Positions 30,125 through 42,155 are shown, numbered from the stretch's first letter. The stretch is DNA of 64,000 nt from Metellina segmentata (GCA_947359465.1 OX375879.1:120792557-120856556), one strand, 5' to 3'. A program made the numbers and translations. Notes: a model not told the origin generated them from the letters alone.

Positions 30125-30215
30125 GCAGACATGAGTCTATAGGCAGGAGAATACCTCGTAATTTTGATCCATTGGTCAGATGACGAGGTCACCAGCCAGC
30201 GGCGGTATTAGTGGG
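30125..30215 (-). repeat. SINE body fragment
   Basis: 'aatacctcgtaattttgatc' and 'ggtcagatgacgaggtcacc' match the SINE centre. Confidence 0.5.
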
Positions 30216-30423
30216 CGTTAAGTTTGTCACCTGACACCCAGGCCCTCCCTGTTTTGAGAAGGTTTTGAAGCCCTGGGTGAATACCAGAAATTATAACGTG
30301 TTGGCGCAGAATCGTTAGTCACATTGGAACGTGAAAAGCACAGTGAGAAAGAAAGCTAGTAGCCTCAGGGATTATCAGTCATTTTTTTCACACCTCTCCA
30401 CGTGCGCACAATTATATATATTT

Positions 30424-31125
30424 ACTAGACACTGCATGGCCAGCATGGCGTTGTGCGTGACAGTTCTTTTCGTGGGGTCACTGTCTTGAGTCAGGTGTGA
30501 CCACTGCTCGCTAACCCCCGGTGATAGCTGCGAATTCCCATTTGGTTTGCGAAGCACACCAAATGTGAATTCGTTCTCTATTGGATAACAGCCATCATGG
30601 AGTTGCCTGTGGTGTTGGTTTGCTGCGCAATCCAAATCCAAATTTGTAGCCGATTGGAAGGAATTCCCTGCGAATTCGTATTTGGTTTGCGAATCAAATC
30701 AAATTATAAATATTATGAACTAAGGTTTGCTTTGTTGTTGTTGTTGTTGTATGTTCTTCTGGGATGCATATGAAAGCAAGTGGTGAACAGAAACATTCAA
30801 GACAATACAGAAGAAGAATATATATTTTTTATTATAACAAACGATGATCCCAGCAAAGAACAGAAGGCGTGCGCTGCTTTCCTTTCAAGACGGGAATCCA
30901 TTCCAGGCGTAAGTCCGACTTCTTTCCCAGGTTTTACATCCATGCCTTATCCGGTGCTCGGTGACAACCGAGGATCATAACCACCATACTGGCTGGGCGG
31001 CTTATGGTTTGCTTTGCAAATTGGATAACAGCCGTAACGTTGTTGCCCGTGGTGTTGGTTTGCTTCTCAAACCAAATGGGAATTTGACGTGACGACACAA
31101 TCTCTTGCGAAAATATAATTACAAA
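30424..31125 (-). mobile_element. Helitron-like 3' end with internal rearrangement
   Basis: ACTAGACACTGCATGGCCAG at the left is the inverted hairpin-CTAGT end. The 'gaattc(c/g)catttggtttgcg' segment occurs twice, and 30900-31010 carries a degenerate minus-strand SINE head (aaccaccatactggctgggc). The 5' terminus is missing. A (GTT)n run is near 30732. Confidence 0.6.
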
Positions 31126-31424
31126 AGCAGCTGCAAGAAGAGGCAGATCGCTGGTAGGAGGTGCTAATTGTTCAATTTGGTATAATTTAGGTTATGGGTT
31201 TACAATTTCGAGTACAACGAAGTAAAATTGAAGCTTCATATTGCGACGTTTATCTGGACTGCTTAAGTTTATTTTAATAAGCGATTTCATAGTATGCAAA
31301 CATTTATCAAGTGAGAGCAGAATAAAATACCTTAGTGAGAGAATCAGGTGAAAAGAAATAATGTCTCTTTCTACCGCAGTGAAATAAAAAAAAATCCGTT
31401 TATGTAAAGAATCAAAGTTTTTTT

Positions 31425-31605
31425 TTTACAGTGATTGCTGATACTACCATTGATAGCAGTCACATAGATCAGCTGTTCGTTCTAATTCGCTTTGTTGTTG
31501 TAAATCAAGATTCCAAAAGTGTTAACATTAGAGAACATTTTCTGGGATTTTATTATGTGCACAACTCTAGTGCTGACGGTATAATTTCTATGCTTATGAA
31601 AATGC
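31425..31605 (+). pseudogene. hAT transposase fragment (DUF4371-like)
   Basis: VIADTTIDSSHIDQLFVLIR then REHFLGFYYVHNSSADGI resembles the 'ADSTPDISHVDQL...ERFLGFI' region of zinc-finger-MYM-like hAT transposases. Only about 60 codons survive. It ends before the separate hAT insertion at 31677. Confidence 0.65.
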
Positions 31606-31676
31606 TTTATTACGAGTGTCAACTTTATTACGAGTGTGTACTTATGTTCACTGCCCACCTCACCAATTGAACCTAG

Positions 31677-32509
31677 CAGTGCCGTAACTAGCCATTCCTG
31701 TGCCCTGTGCAAGAATGTGCATTTAGTCCCTTAATTAAGTAGGTATTATTTTAACAAATTCATCATCATAATTAATATTATAATTAATTATAATTTAATA
31801 TGTTATTCAAATTTTTTTATTTAATATATCATTACATCATCATAATTAATATTTGTAACGATATTGTATTCTATGAAATAATAGAACGATTGGATAATCG
31901 TTCTTGTCCGATAGTTGATCTTAAATAATATTTTATAAATTTCAACTTGCTAAAACGTCTTTCGCACGAAGCAATAGAAGTTAGAAATGTTGGAAGAGCG
32001 ACATTGATATTTGGGTAAGACTCAATTAAACCAAAATCATGAAGAGCCTGTAGAATATTTAACGGAGATGCAGTTCCTATATTTTGTATGAGAGTCTTTA
32101 ACTCCAAACTTAAAACTTTCAATTTCACATGTGAATTCGTACTTTTTTATTTCTTTGCTGCGTTTATATATAATAACGAGATCTTCAGCCAGTTTTTTTT
32201 AATCGGCAACCCTTATGTATTGTAAAGACAAGCAATAGAAAAAGTAAAAATCGTCACAGATAGTTTTCATTTTTTGATACTACCAATCTATTTGAGACAA
32301 TAGTGTGTCAAGAACACTGTAAATTTGTATTTTAAATAATTCTTCGGGTGTCAAGTTACTTCCTTCATCTGGTGTTTCATCTATTTCCATTATCATAACT
32401 CTTCTTTCTGGGTTCTCTCTCTTATCTCTTTTGGGCCCCCCTTCCAAGTGGGCCCATAGAGGAGAAGTGGTGGGCCCTGTACGAGTGCACCTGCCTAGTT
32501 AAGGCACTG
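31677..32509 (-). mobile_element. Second copy of the short hAT element
   Basis: 833 bp, inverted relative to 10897-11720 and with the same internal structure: CAGTGCCGTAACTAG end, transposase C-terminus only, then GGCACTG at the right. The flanks gaacctag and aaatctag are similar but not identical, so the duplication has decayed or the boundary is off by a base. Confidence 0.8.
31871..32128 (-). pseudogene. hAT C-terminal dimerisation fragment
   Basis: LHDFGLIESYPNINVALPTF then ASCERRFSKLKF, nearly the same as the fragment at 11187-11585. This shows that both copies descend from one deleted element. Confidence 0.8.
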
Positions 32510-32564
32510 AAATCTAGGGTTAGTGCATGCCACTGAAAACCGGAAAGCAGAAACAGAACGCGAA

Positions 32565-33110
32565 CTGCTTGAACCAGGATTTCCCCAACTTTTTCTGCAA
32601 TGGAACACTTCGCAAACCCGGAAATTTTAACGGAACACTTATCTTATTTTTTTAGGTTGGATAATTCCTACTAGCAAATTTTTTTTAAAGTGTTATTAAA
32701 ACACATTATTTATTTAGTAATTATTTTGAAGTATAAAACTATAATATAAACATAAAAATACGAATAAAAAAGCAGTTAATGACTTTGAGTTCTTGAATTA
32801 CATATCTTCTTGGTATCAGGCACACTATTGGTAAGTTGTATTCTAATATCTGGTGTGGCGTTGAGCCTGTTCCAGCACTTTGACTTCTTTGCAGCATAAG
32901 AAAATCCCGCTTCATATGTTGTCGAAAATGGAAGTAAAACAATAATAGCTTGTTTTGAAAAATTGGGGTACTCTTCTGATAAACTAGCCCAGAAATCTTT
33001 TAAAGGCTGTTCTTTGTTCTTTTGTTTTAAATCAGAGTCACTAATTAAATCAAATAGATTTTCATAGTCACTTTCGCTTAAGGCTACTGGTTTAGTTGTC
33101 ACGGGAAATG
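32565..33110 (-). pseudogene. hAT transposase C-terminus, another lineage
   Basis: The minus-strand frame 32776-33102 gives PLKDFWASLSEEYPNFSKQA, VLLPFSTTYEAGFSYAAKKS and then NRLNATPDIRIQLTN. This is the C-terminal pattern of ZBED5/SCAND3-like hAT proteins. The end sequence near 32570 (caggatttccccaac) resembles a hAT terminus, and a related end lies at 38575-38690. Confidence 0.75.
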
Positions 33111-34000
33111 GATTCCGAACCCGGGAATCGTCCTTAATAGTTTGGGGAAAATGTTGCTAAAGAGTTGTTTTCAAGTTATGTGGTGTTCTAAAAATATTTT
33201 ATAAACTTCTTCATTTACTATCTTTCTTTTTGTCGAAGTTCCTGCTTTCAACCAAAAATTCATGGGAAGTTTTTGAATAATAGTTAAATTCTGTAATAAC
33301 AACAATTTTTGTGGTCAAAATGGATAAAATTCGACCTTGTAAGCATTGTAAGCAATCAGACTAAATTAATACGCAAAAACATCGTTACATTTTTATGCAA
33401 ATTTAATTCATTTATATTTTTGAAAAGTATACACCCAATCCTGTTTTAACGCAATATATTGGTTCCAAGAAATGACGCGAAGAATAAACACGCTTAAAAA
33501 ATTACAATATATTGTAAATTTGACAGATTGGTTCCCAACATTGAAGAATCGTGTAGAAAAGTATCAAAAATGTACTAAAATTAAAATGGTTCTTTGAATT
33601 CCCGCAAAAAAAATCGTGTATATCTAAGCAAATTCGCGGGAATGAATCGCGCAAATAGTGTAAAACGTGCCACACGAAAAATCATGTAAATAAAATTCGC
33701 ATAATAAAAGGGCTGGGTGTAGACCTAATAAGGTGTGATTGATAAACAACAAATTTCAGTTCAAAGTCCATCATATTTTAAGATTAAAAAAATAACCTCG
33801 GACTTTCTTATGAAAGTTCCTGCAGACTTTTCCCTCCAGAATTTATACACTGATATGTTGAATACTTAACACGTATTTTCAAGCTGTTTTTTTATCAGAT
33901 TTTTTAGAAAGATCAGTTTCACAGCGCTCTGCTTCCATCGTGAACGACTCTAATCCCTCTTTCCGTAGTCAGAAGAACGCAAAAAGAATTTGCTTACATT
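33110..34000. other. AT-rich stretch, nothing recognised
   Basis: No ORF, SINE or element end seen. Confidence 0.5.
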
Positions 34001-34002
34001 AA

Positions 34003-34075
34003 GGCCACGTTCACATGGAGTTTTTCATACGCGCGTTACAACGCGCGTTTTCGAAAAGTCCATGTGAACACCCAT
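34003..34075. repeat. Nested palindrome beside TTAA
   Basis: gttcacatgg and ccatgtgaac form a 10-bp stem. Inside, acgcgcgttacaacgcgcgt forms a second stem. It starts at TTAAGGCC, and a similar end (catgtgaacggggccttaag) lies at 38321-38340. Possibly a piggyBac-type (TTAA) MITE fragment. Confidence 0.45.
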
Positions 34076-34184
34076 TTGATCGTTTTGTAAGGTCGGCTTT
34101 TCTTATGCATTAAAATATTAAAATATGTTTCAAGCATTAAAATATGTTTTTTATTCCTCCAATTCAAATTTCTATCTTTGCGGT

Positions 34185-34300
34185 GGTTGAAGATAGAGTG
34201 AAAATTTCAACATATTTCAAATCTGCGTAAAATTCTATGCCAGATTGATACCAAAAACTAAATGTTCTTCATAAAAAAAAAATTCTGTAGTAAAAACTAA
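34185..34300 (+). repeat. Helitron-family internal fragment
   Basis: 'gaagatagagtgaaaatttc' and 'tttcaaatctgcgtaaaat' match the centre of the Helitron-like repeats. Confidence 0.55.
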
Positions 34301-35790
34301 TCTTTTTGCGAAACGCATTTGGCTTGAACTTCTTTTCGGGTCGAAAAAGTGGTGTGAAGCAGAAGGGAAAAATTGACGCAGGAAAATTTGAAATCACGTA
34401 AACGTAGGATTCGTGCTTATCCACTCGGATCGTAAATATGTCATTTCCATCATGGAAGCTGAACAAGTAGCCTGTCTTTGGTTTTTGTATCGTCTCTATA
34501 AGCGACAGTTGAAAAAACAAAGGAGATATTGGGTACATCCAATTTTTGTGACAAATTAACACACGGGATGTTTACGACTTTCTTTGTATCCTAAACTGAG
34601 GGGGTACGAACCAAAGTTTTTTTAATTATTTTAGAATGTCGTTAAAATTGTTTGATGATTTGCTGGAGGGGGAGAGATAAGGGATATCTCCTGATGTGAG
34701 AACGTTGTCAGGGATGCCATTTCACGGGAAGAAAAACTAGTTATAACGTTGATACATAATTTAGGTATAGTATTATTTGTATGGCTGAAAAGGAATGTTT
34801 TATTTAGAGAGGTTCGAATTTTCAAAAATTAAATTGAAATATTTAATTTTCTTTTTGTCATGGAACTATATTTTCATCATTCAATATTTTATCTCCTTAC
34901 TTGTTCAAGTTTTTGTGTTCCCGAGGTCTTTTAAAAAGCTACGATTTCCATGCCAGCGATGCTATATTACAATAGGAGAAAACTCCTAATTATTTTTTCT
35001 CTAATTGGGAAATAGAATTCGAAAAAATGAATAGCAAGGTTCCTGTGTTGTTGGATCTTCCCGATTTACGTATCTGTATTTTCGTTTGGAATAAGTTTTT
35101 ATTTTCTAAATTCTATTTTAGGTAATTTACATTATTTTTAAATTTACCTTCATAAACAAAGAATGATTTTTTGTACCTTAAACTAATGTAATAAATTTTT
35201 ACACCAATAAGTGTTTTTTCCTATTGTATTATTTGTAAACAATATTTGCACTTCTGACATCAAACTAAATATTTTTGCGTTTACTCTAAAACTTATCTTA
35301 ATTTTCTTCAAATAAATAGGCGTATTTTTTTATACTCCACAGTTTAAACAAAGTGAATTGTTTTGATGGTGTAGCATCGAAATACAGAAGTATGATATAT
35401 AAGGATCACATCACACATATTATTTAAATTATTACAGTGTATGTAATTTGTAAACATATTTTTAACTTTTAAAAACTTTCTATTTGTGTTCCTCTATATT
35501 AATTTTTTCTGAATGCCTATGCTCTTATTCTTCTGAGAGAACTGAAAATTAATGTGTGATTATGCGTAGGGGAGAAAGATTGCCTTTAAATCTAAAGAAA
35601 AATAGTTACTTTTAAAAATCTAAATCAAATTTCACTAATTACTTCATATTAAATGCACGTAACTTTAAAAAAAAAAGTCAAATGTTAGTAACAAATAAAA
35701 ATTTAATTCACAATTTGGTGAAAATATGCTAATGAAGCTACAGAAAATTTTTTGGAATAATCAAATCAAATGTAAGTTTTGAAGATCAGA
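34300..35790. other. AT-rich stretch, nothing recognised
   Basis: About 1.5 kb with poly-A/T runs. I see no exon with family resemblance and no transposon ends. Confidence 0.5.
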
Positions 35791-35952
35791 GCATGGTCAT
35801 TTATGGCGCCTAATACCAACCGATGAGTCATGTAACGAGTGTGACTGAATGTTCCAGCAAAATAGAATCGAAATCAAGGACATAATGAATATAATTACTA
35901 AACTCAATGATGATAAAATTGTTCTAAAAATGTCGTGAAATGGCACACAATA

Positions 35953-37455
35953 CAGGGTGGTCCCGAATTCATGGTACAAACTTTAATGGTAGGTACAGGA
36001 CATTGTAACAATGATTTATTGTATAGGAATGTATAGTCGCAAGTGACGCGGTGAGGCGAAAACAAGGGAAATAACGGCCGAAAGGAAAAACAAAGATTTT
36101 ATTGAAAGCGTTGTTGACAAGTGTCATGTTTACAGTAATTGTTCAAAATTGCGTCCACCAGTATCGATACATGCTTGACAGCGTCGGTGGAGCGATTGGC
36201 GTACACGTTCAAAGATGCCTGGTATTTCACGCACACCTGCAGCAGCTACAGATAAGCGAGCGACGAGATCCTCATCTGAGTCAACTGGAGTCTCATAAAC
36301 AAGATGCTTTAGATGTCCCCATAAAAAGTAATCGAGGCTCGATAAATCGGGAGATCGGGGTGGCCAAGGGACTGGTCCACCACGCCCAATCCATCGAGTA
36401 CCAAACGTGGCATTCAGGTAATTCCGTACATCAATGCTGAAGTGTGCTGGCGCCCCATCGTGCTGAAACCACATGCGGTTACGAATGGCGATCGGAACAT
36501 CATGCAGCAGTTGTGGTAACACTTCTTTCAGAAAAATAAGATAGCTTCCGCCAGTGAGCCGCGTGGGTAGTAAGTATGGGCCAATCAAAAAGTCGTTCCC
36601 AATACCAGCCCACACATTAATACTGAAACGTTGTTGAAACGCATGTCGACGCGTTGCATGTGGATTATCGGTTGCCCACACATGGGAATTGTGCGCATTA
36701 AAGACACCCTCGCGTGAAAATGTCGCTTCATCTGTAAATAGCACATAATCTACGAAATCCGGCTGCAACGCACATTGCTGCATCACCCACAGGCAGAAGT
36801 TCACGCGGCGAGGATAATCTGCCGGATTCAATGCTTGTACTTTCTAAAAATGGAAGGGGTGTAAGCGATTTTCGTTTAACACTCTGCATACAGTCTGATG
36901 ACTCACACCTACGTCACGCGCAACAGTTCTTGTGCTTGACTCGGGTCTATCAGCCACAATGTTCAAGATGCTTTCTTCCAGCCTTGGAGTGCGTACAGCT
37001 CTTACTCGACCAGCGCCATGTCTGTTGACGTCGAACGCACCTGTTTCACAAAGTTGACGATGTAACCGTTGAAAAATTCTATGATCCGGCATTCGTCGAT
37101 CAGGATACTCCGCGCGATACATTCGTAACGCAGCTCTGCCGTTACCATTTGCACGGCCGTACATGTAATGCATGTCTGCTTTTTCTGCATACGTAAAGTC
37201 ACCCATCGTCTACGGCAGCACAATTGTGAATGGCGCTTTTCCCTACTGCGATGCATCATGTTCAACAGCGGCTAGACATCTACTGCCCTCTACCGGCAAT
37301 GATACCAACCGATCACTCCATTTCTCTTTCCTTTTATTTCCCCTGTTTACGCCTCACCGCGTCACTTGCGACTATACATTCCTATACAATAAATCATTGT
37401 TACAATGTCCTGTACCTACCATTAAAGTTTGTACCATGAATTCGGGACCACCCTG
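35953..37455 (-). mobile_element. DD41D mariner element, nearly intact
   Basis: 1,503 bp. The terminal inverted repeats are 106 bp (35953-36058 and 37350-37455) and identical at every position I compared, starting CAGGGTGGTCCCGAATTC. The TA target is duplicated at 35951-35952 and 37456-37457. One transposase gene fills the minus strand. Perfect repeats and a single stop codon indicate a recent insertion. Confidence 0.95.
36130..37206 (-). pseudogene. DD41D mariner transposase with one nonsense codon
   Basis: The frame from ATG at 37204-37206 to 36130 spans 358 codons plus the final stop and is broken only by TAG at 36844-36846 (codon 121). Residues 1-120 hold two helix-turn-helix units (the first DUF4817-like; the second includes TVARDVGVSHQTVCRVLNEN). 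The catalytic triad is D159 (LFTDEATF), D250 (WFQHDGAPAH) and D292 (SPDLSSLDYF). There are 41 residues between the last two, the spacing of the rosa/Visitor-type DD41D group, not DD34D. The element would cut and paste at TA. As it stands it cannot make the full protein without readthrough. Confidence 0.92.
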
Positions 37456-37587
37456 TAGAACTATTAAAATATCTGGAAATTAAAAACGGACTTTCCATCT
37501 TCATGAAAATATGATATAAAAATTGCTTTAAACGTAATAACATTAAGGATAATAATAAGATTGAGTGGAGGATTACGTATCTGAAAT

Positions 37588-37695
37588 GAACAAAGACCGT
37601 CGTGTACAAAGGGGGCTGGTGCACGTTAAATCTGTAATGGCCTAAAATGTCATCACGGAGGCGTGGTGTGGAAACTTAAACGGACCGTCCTCGGT
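37588..37695 (+). repeat. SINE fragment
   Basis: 'caaagaccgtcgtgtacaaa' and 'ggtgcacgttaaatctgtaa' match family B between head and body. Confidence 0.6.
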
Positions 37696-37894
37696 ATACG
37701 TTATCTCAAAACTAAAATTACATATCATTCCCCTTTGTTGGAAACTATCTTCAAAACACGGAATGATTAAATTTGCATCCTATTTTTAATGGTATTAAAT
37801 ACAAAGCAGTAAATTAAGGCAAGTAAGTACTCCATTCAAGATATATCTTTTCTATAAAACCAGATAAATAGTTCTTTTTGTGTTCGTAATGATT

Positions 37895-38080
37895 ATCTCC
37901 GTCAAATGCTTCCAAATTCGTATTGCGAAATTATAAAAGTTACAATTGAAAAATTATTTATTTTAAGAAAATCACATTTAAGGTAACGATCTGGAATAGA
38001 ATTTTCCGCAGATTTCAAATCCGTTGAAATTTTCACTGTACCTTTAACGATCGCGAATATAGAAACATCAACTAGGGAAT
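37895..38080 (-). repeat. Helitron-family internal fragment
   Basis: 'ttacaattgaaaaattattt' and 'cgcagatttcaaatccgttg' match the family centre. Both termini are absent. Confidence 0.6.
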
Positions 38081-38339
38081 TAAAAACGCACTAACGCCAG
38101 TCAAAACGCATGGCATGTGAACAGCGTACCATATTCCTATGTATCTCGAGCTTCAGCGGAAGCGCTCGAATTATCGGTTCCCCTCGGTCCGTGGAAGCAA
38201 TAAAAACGCCCGATTCAGCAGTTTTCTGCATGTGAACGCTCCAGTAGAACTCTATGTATTTTGGCTACCCGCGTTTTGTGTCAACATCAAACGCGCGTTA
38301 GATTTCGCCTCATGTGAACGGGGCCTTAAGGGTAGAGCA

Positions 38340-38540
38340 AGGTCATTTATGGCGCCAAAAACTAGCAGATGAGTCATGTTAAACGCGTGTGACTGTGAGC
38401 AAAATAGAATCGAAATGAAGGACATAATGAATATAATTACTAAACTCAATCATGATAAAATTGTTCTAAAAATGTCGTGAAATGGCACACAATAGAACTA
38501 TTAAAATATCTGGAAATTAAAAACGGACTTTCCATCTTGA
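38340..38540. repeat. Unoccupied paralogue of the mariner target
   Basis: Reads cacacaaTAgaactatt at 38487-38501, exactly the joined flanks of the mariner at 35953-37455 with one TA. Elsewhere it differs from that copy by scattered substitutions and small gaps. Confidence 0.85.
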
Positions 38541-38551
38541 CGTCATAAACA

Positions 38552-38695
38552 TCAGCGGAGATTGATCATCACTCGCCTTTCAATGTGAAGTAGAATGTCT
38601 TTAAATGTGTTGCAACGTATAAACCTTTTCAAATTTGTCGCGGAACACTGATGTTCCACGAAACATTGTTTGGGAATTCCTGGCTTAAACCAATT
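38552..38695. repeat. hAT end fragment
   Basis: Inverted, it reads CAGGAATTCCCAAACAATG and later GTGTTCCGCG. This resembles the end at 32570, suggesting another piece of that hAT family. Confidence 0.5.
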
Positions 38696-38700
38696 GCAAT

Positions 38701-39793
38701 TAGGGATTGCAATCCGATCCGGCGGATCCGGCATCATTTGGCTACCTACCGGATCCAGCAACATCTATCGGAACCGGTCCGGATTTGATAAAAGCTATTT
38801 TTTTAAATAATCGATTATTCAAACCCAACTTTAAAATCGCAAAATCGTTTATTTAGCAATCGATTGTGAATTAACCGATTTTATATTTTTAAGTCATCAG
38901 TTTGGAGAATTCTAGCAAAAATAATAAATTAAATGATCAATAATATTTTTTTAATGCAGAGGAATTAGAAATGCAAATTCTGCAAGAATATGAAGACTAT
39001 TGCAAAAAGACAAAACTTAAGAAAATAAACATATTTTGAGAAAATACTGAAGAAAGAAATGATTTCATATATATGAAATGGAGTCAAAGGAAAATATTTG
39101 TCTCAAATGTACGACTACTTAATCACGGTTAAACCAACTAGTGTCGAAGTTTAGAGGGCCTTCTCGGTCGATAGTTATATTTGCAATTCATTAAGGAGTA
39201 AGTTTGGGGATGACACATTTAATACAATTTGTTTCTTTAGATTGTTCTTTCAAACTCAAAAGTGATTTTCAATACTATACAACTTCGATTTAAGCAATTA
39301 AGAAGAATTAGCAGTTCCTTGTTTGTTATCTTGACCAAAAACTGTCACAGATTAGATTTTTATGTTAGTATGAGACAAGTTTAGGTACAATTTATATTTC
39401 ATTTGCTCAACGACATTAGAGATAGAGACTACTTTATTTTAGATAAATAGAAAAGTACAACGTTTAAAACAAACTGATATTTATTGGTGTGGAAATTTGT
39501 AAGTCTTATCATCATCAATCGTTTATTACTTACTATTAGTAGTACTAAAAGTTACTTTAATTAATTGTTGGTGATTGATTTCCTACCTATGGATAAGCAT
39601 TAATAAAATTGATTTTCCAATGCTACAATAAATGTTTTGTTCGTCAATTTGTAATAATATCCTTTTTACGTAATTTCACTCAGCCGATTTTGGAAAAATA
39701 CATACTGGTTAGATAGACGTATTAATAAAGTACCAATCTGGCAGGATCCGATCGAATCCAGCCGGATTGAAAATCGTACCGGATTGCAATTAT
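38701..39793 (+). mobile_element. Degenerate hAT element with 'ATTGCAATCCGG' ends
   Basis: The left end tagggattgcaatccgatcc and the inverted right end attgcaatccggtacgat bracket 1.1 kb of AT-rich sequence with a transposase remnant near 39115-39290: TVKPTSVEV, stop, RAFSVDSY, then LRSKFGDDTFNTICFFRLFF. This is the hAT C-terminal pattern. No clear 8-bp duplication. Confidence 0.65.
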
Positions 39794-40136
39794 GAATTTT
39801 TATGATCATGTTCAGGCAGTGTACACATTTTTCAGTGCATCCAATCGCCGTTGAGATTTATTGCAATCGATGGTTGAGCAATCCAGTCCTATTAATACAA
39901 GTGCTTTTCGCATTTTGTAGAAAGATGTGCAATCAGAGGTAGACTAAATCTGACGAGTTGCTGCCCGACTGCCTGCCAGTCAGATGACGATTGTGAGCCT
40001 GCAAATATTGATGCCCTACAAACAGTTGGCGAAAAAAACTATGAAAAGTCTAACTTTTACGTCTATATCAAAAACAAGATTGTGGCTCTTTTGTTAGCCG
40101 ACGAAGTTGTTTTAAGAAAATTTGATATTATTATTG

Positions 40137-40768
40137 ACTAGCCACTGCTTGGCTAGCACGGCGTTGCCCGTGCTGTACTTTGCGGGGTTAGGTGTGTCTA
40201 TTGGGAACGTTTGTAAACGACCGGTGTTTGCTACACATTCCCATTTGGTTTGCTCCGCAAACCAACACCACGGACAACGGCGTGATGGCCTCGTTATTGT
40301 GAAATTGGAATTGCGAAGAGAGTGAATGGGTATGACGTCACAATTACTTGGAGGGTAGGGTGCCAGCTGAGGTGTTATGTTATGATATGACCGTGGTTGT
40401 CCACGTATATTTCCCTTATTGGATTTAACTACGACCCTAGTTAATAGGTAGGCTTTAAAAAAAGCAATACATTTTTGAAAGGATATGCAGTAATCGGGCG
40501 GCTACACGGCAACGGATACACACGCGCAGTAAATACGGATTCATTCAATACCGATTAATGACTGTTGCCATTCGGAAGAAAGATAATAACAATAAAACAT
40601 CGCATTAAATTAATTTTAAAATTTTCAAGAATAAATTTTAAAAATCGCAAAAAAATTCGTACTACATGTGTGCCAAATTTCATTAGTGTGAATGCCATAA
40701 ATTCGTCTGGGCGCAACTTCATGACACACACACACACAAAAAAAAACTTTACTTTATAATAGTAGAGA
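40137..40768 (-). mobile_element. Helitron-like element with both ends
   Basis: The 3' end is at the left (inverted CTAGT next to a CACGGGCAACGCCGTG-type hairpin). The 5' end is at the right (TCTCTACTATTATAAAG), with host A and T at the borders as expected for A|T insertion. A SINE fragment at 40345-40460 replaces part of the interior. Confidence 0.78.
40345..40460 (+). repeat. SINE fragment inside the Helitron
   Basis: 'agggtgccagctgaggtgtt', 'tatgaccgtggttgtccacg', then a decayed tail. The Helitron sequence 'gacgtcacaatt' stops where it begins. Confidence 0.55.
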
Positions 40769-40789
40769 TAGTTTGGTTGAGTGAATTGA

Positions 40790-41978
40790 CCGGAAGCACA
40801 CAAGTGCTGAATTTAGTGATGCAGGCAATCTGCAGGAAAAACTGGATTGGACATTTTTGATAACTCTCACTTGGTGGCATAAAGTGTTATCTATAGTAGA
40901 TGCGTGTTCCCGAGTTTTACAAGCAAGGACTATTGATCTCTTTCTTTTTGAAAGTTTTGAGAAAGTTGTGCGAGTTTTAAATTTTATAAGAACAGAAAAG
41001 TTTATTAAAATTTTAAAAAGTTCTAAAAAAGAGCGAGTATTTATGGATTTGGATTTAAAAAAAAGTCTGATTTTAAGGTTGTACGTGTTTGTCGGACATA
41101 AAAGTTAGACTGTGAGCTCTGTAATGATGAACGACCTGCTGATGGAGTATCCCGATATAGACCTGAAGTGTTTTGCCATTTTCTTGAGCGAATGATCAAA
41201 AAAACTTCAGTAAATATTAGTAGGCTTTAAAACTGTTTGGTAGACAATTCTGTTCTTGTTTCCAAAAAGTTATCGAATAATAATATTCATATTCATGGTG
41301 ATAACCTTATAAAAACGTTTCCTGAAGATTTTACTTCTGAACTTGTAATACAGTTGATATCATTCAAGTTCATTTTAGTGATGGTGATAAAGTGAATGGA
41401 GAGCGCGTGGATAGCTCAGTATTAAGTTATTTAAAATTCCTTGTTGACAATTCCATTGTAGATTCCTTCAGTGAACTCGAGATGCTTTTTCTCTTATTCG
41501 TAACGTTACCGATAGGTGTACCAAGTGCCTAACGATCATTCAAAGACATATTTACGGTCAACACTGGAAGAAGCTTGTCTCACTTCCGTTGATGCTATGT
41601 AGTGATGGCCTTAACTTGAATAATGTCATTGAATCATTTGTGAACGCAAAAATCAGACGTGGTGGAGTAACTAGTAAAAAAGTATTAAAATGTAACTGAT
41701 TTTCAATTTTATTTTCTTCTATATGCTGGCAGAATGTTAACATCTGAGAATAACAGTATGAAAAGATATTTCGGAAGAGGAGAGAAAAAAAATTATGGGT
41801 GTGGTATGTGATTGGTACATTCGTATTTTTAAATAAAGCGAATGTGTTTAGAAAAAAAAAACACGCTTTTACGAGAGCTTTGAATTCTATTAAAATAATA
41901 ATATTAATAATTAAATAAGAATATAGGGCCCTAGGTACAACTTTAACGTCGATGCCCTGGGCCTTAAGACCGCCTCTG
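40790..41978 (+). pseudogene. Degenerate zinc-finger-MYM-like hAT transposase
   Basis: The frame at 40857 reads WWHKVLSIVDACSRVLQART. Later pieces include RPEVFCHFLERM, NLIKTFPEDFTSEL and, with stops, KTYLRSTLEEACLTS, in the order expected for hAT proteins. Many stops. The right end 'gccttaagaccgcctctg' reads inward CAGAGGCGGTCTTAAGGC, a plausible hAT terminus at 41978. Confidence 0.6.
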
Positions 41979-41979
41979 G

Positions 41980-42155
41980 AAGTCACATTCCACTCTCCAA
42001 ACTGCCACACCCCGCCAACGTGAGGACATTTGAGGCCACGACAGATATAATGTGTACCAGCTTCTTTTATACTCTGTCTTTGGTTGGATTCGAACTCGCA
42101 ACCCTCCGGTCGTTAATCCGCTAATCTTTCAACGGGACTAACGTGGTCCTCCCGA
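41980..42155 (-). repeat. SINE, family B, minus orientation, truncated
   Basis: Body at the left (ccactctccaaactgccac), head at the right with box B (ggttggattcgaactcgc) and 'ttcaacgggactaacgtggt'. The 3' half of the SINE is missing. Confidence 0.75.

Larger units (their letters stand above)
35800..37500. repeat. Duplicated segment holding the DD41D mariner
   Basis: 35800-35952 plus 37456-37500 match 38340-38540 as one continuous sequence ('ggtcatttatggcgcc' through 'ggactttccatctt'). The mariner interrupts the copy here; the copy at 38340 is uninterrupted. Confidence 0.85.
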
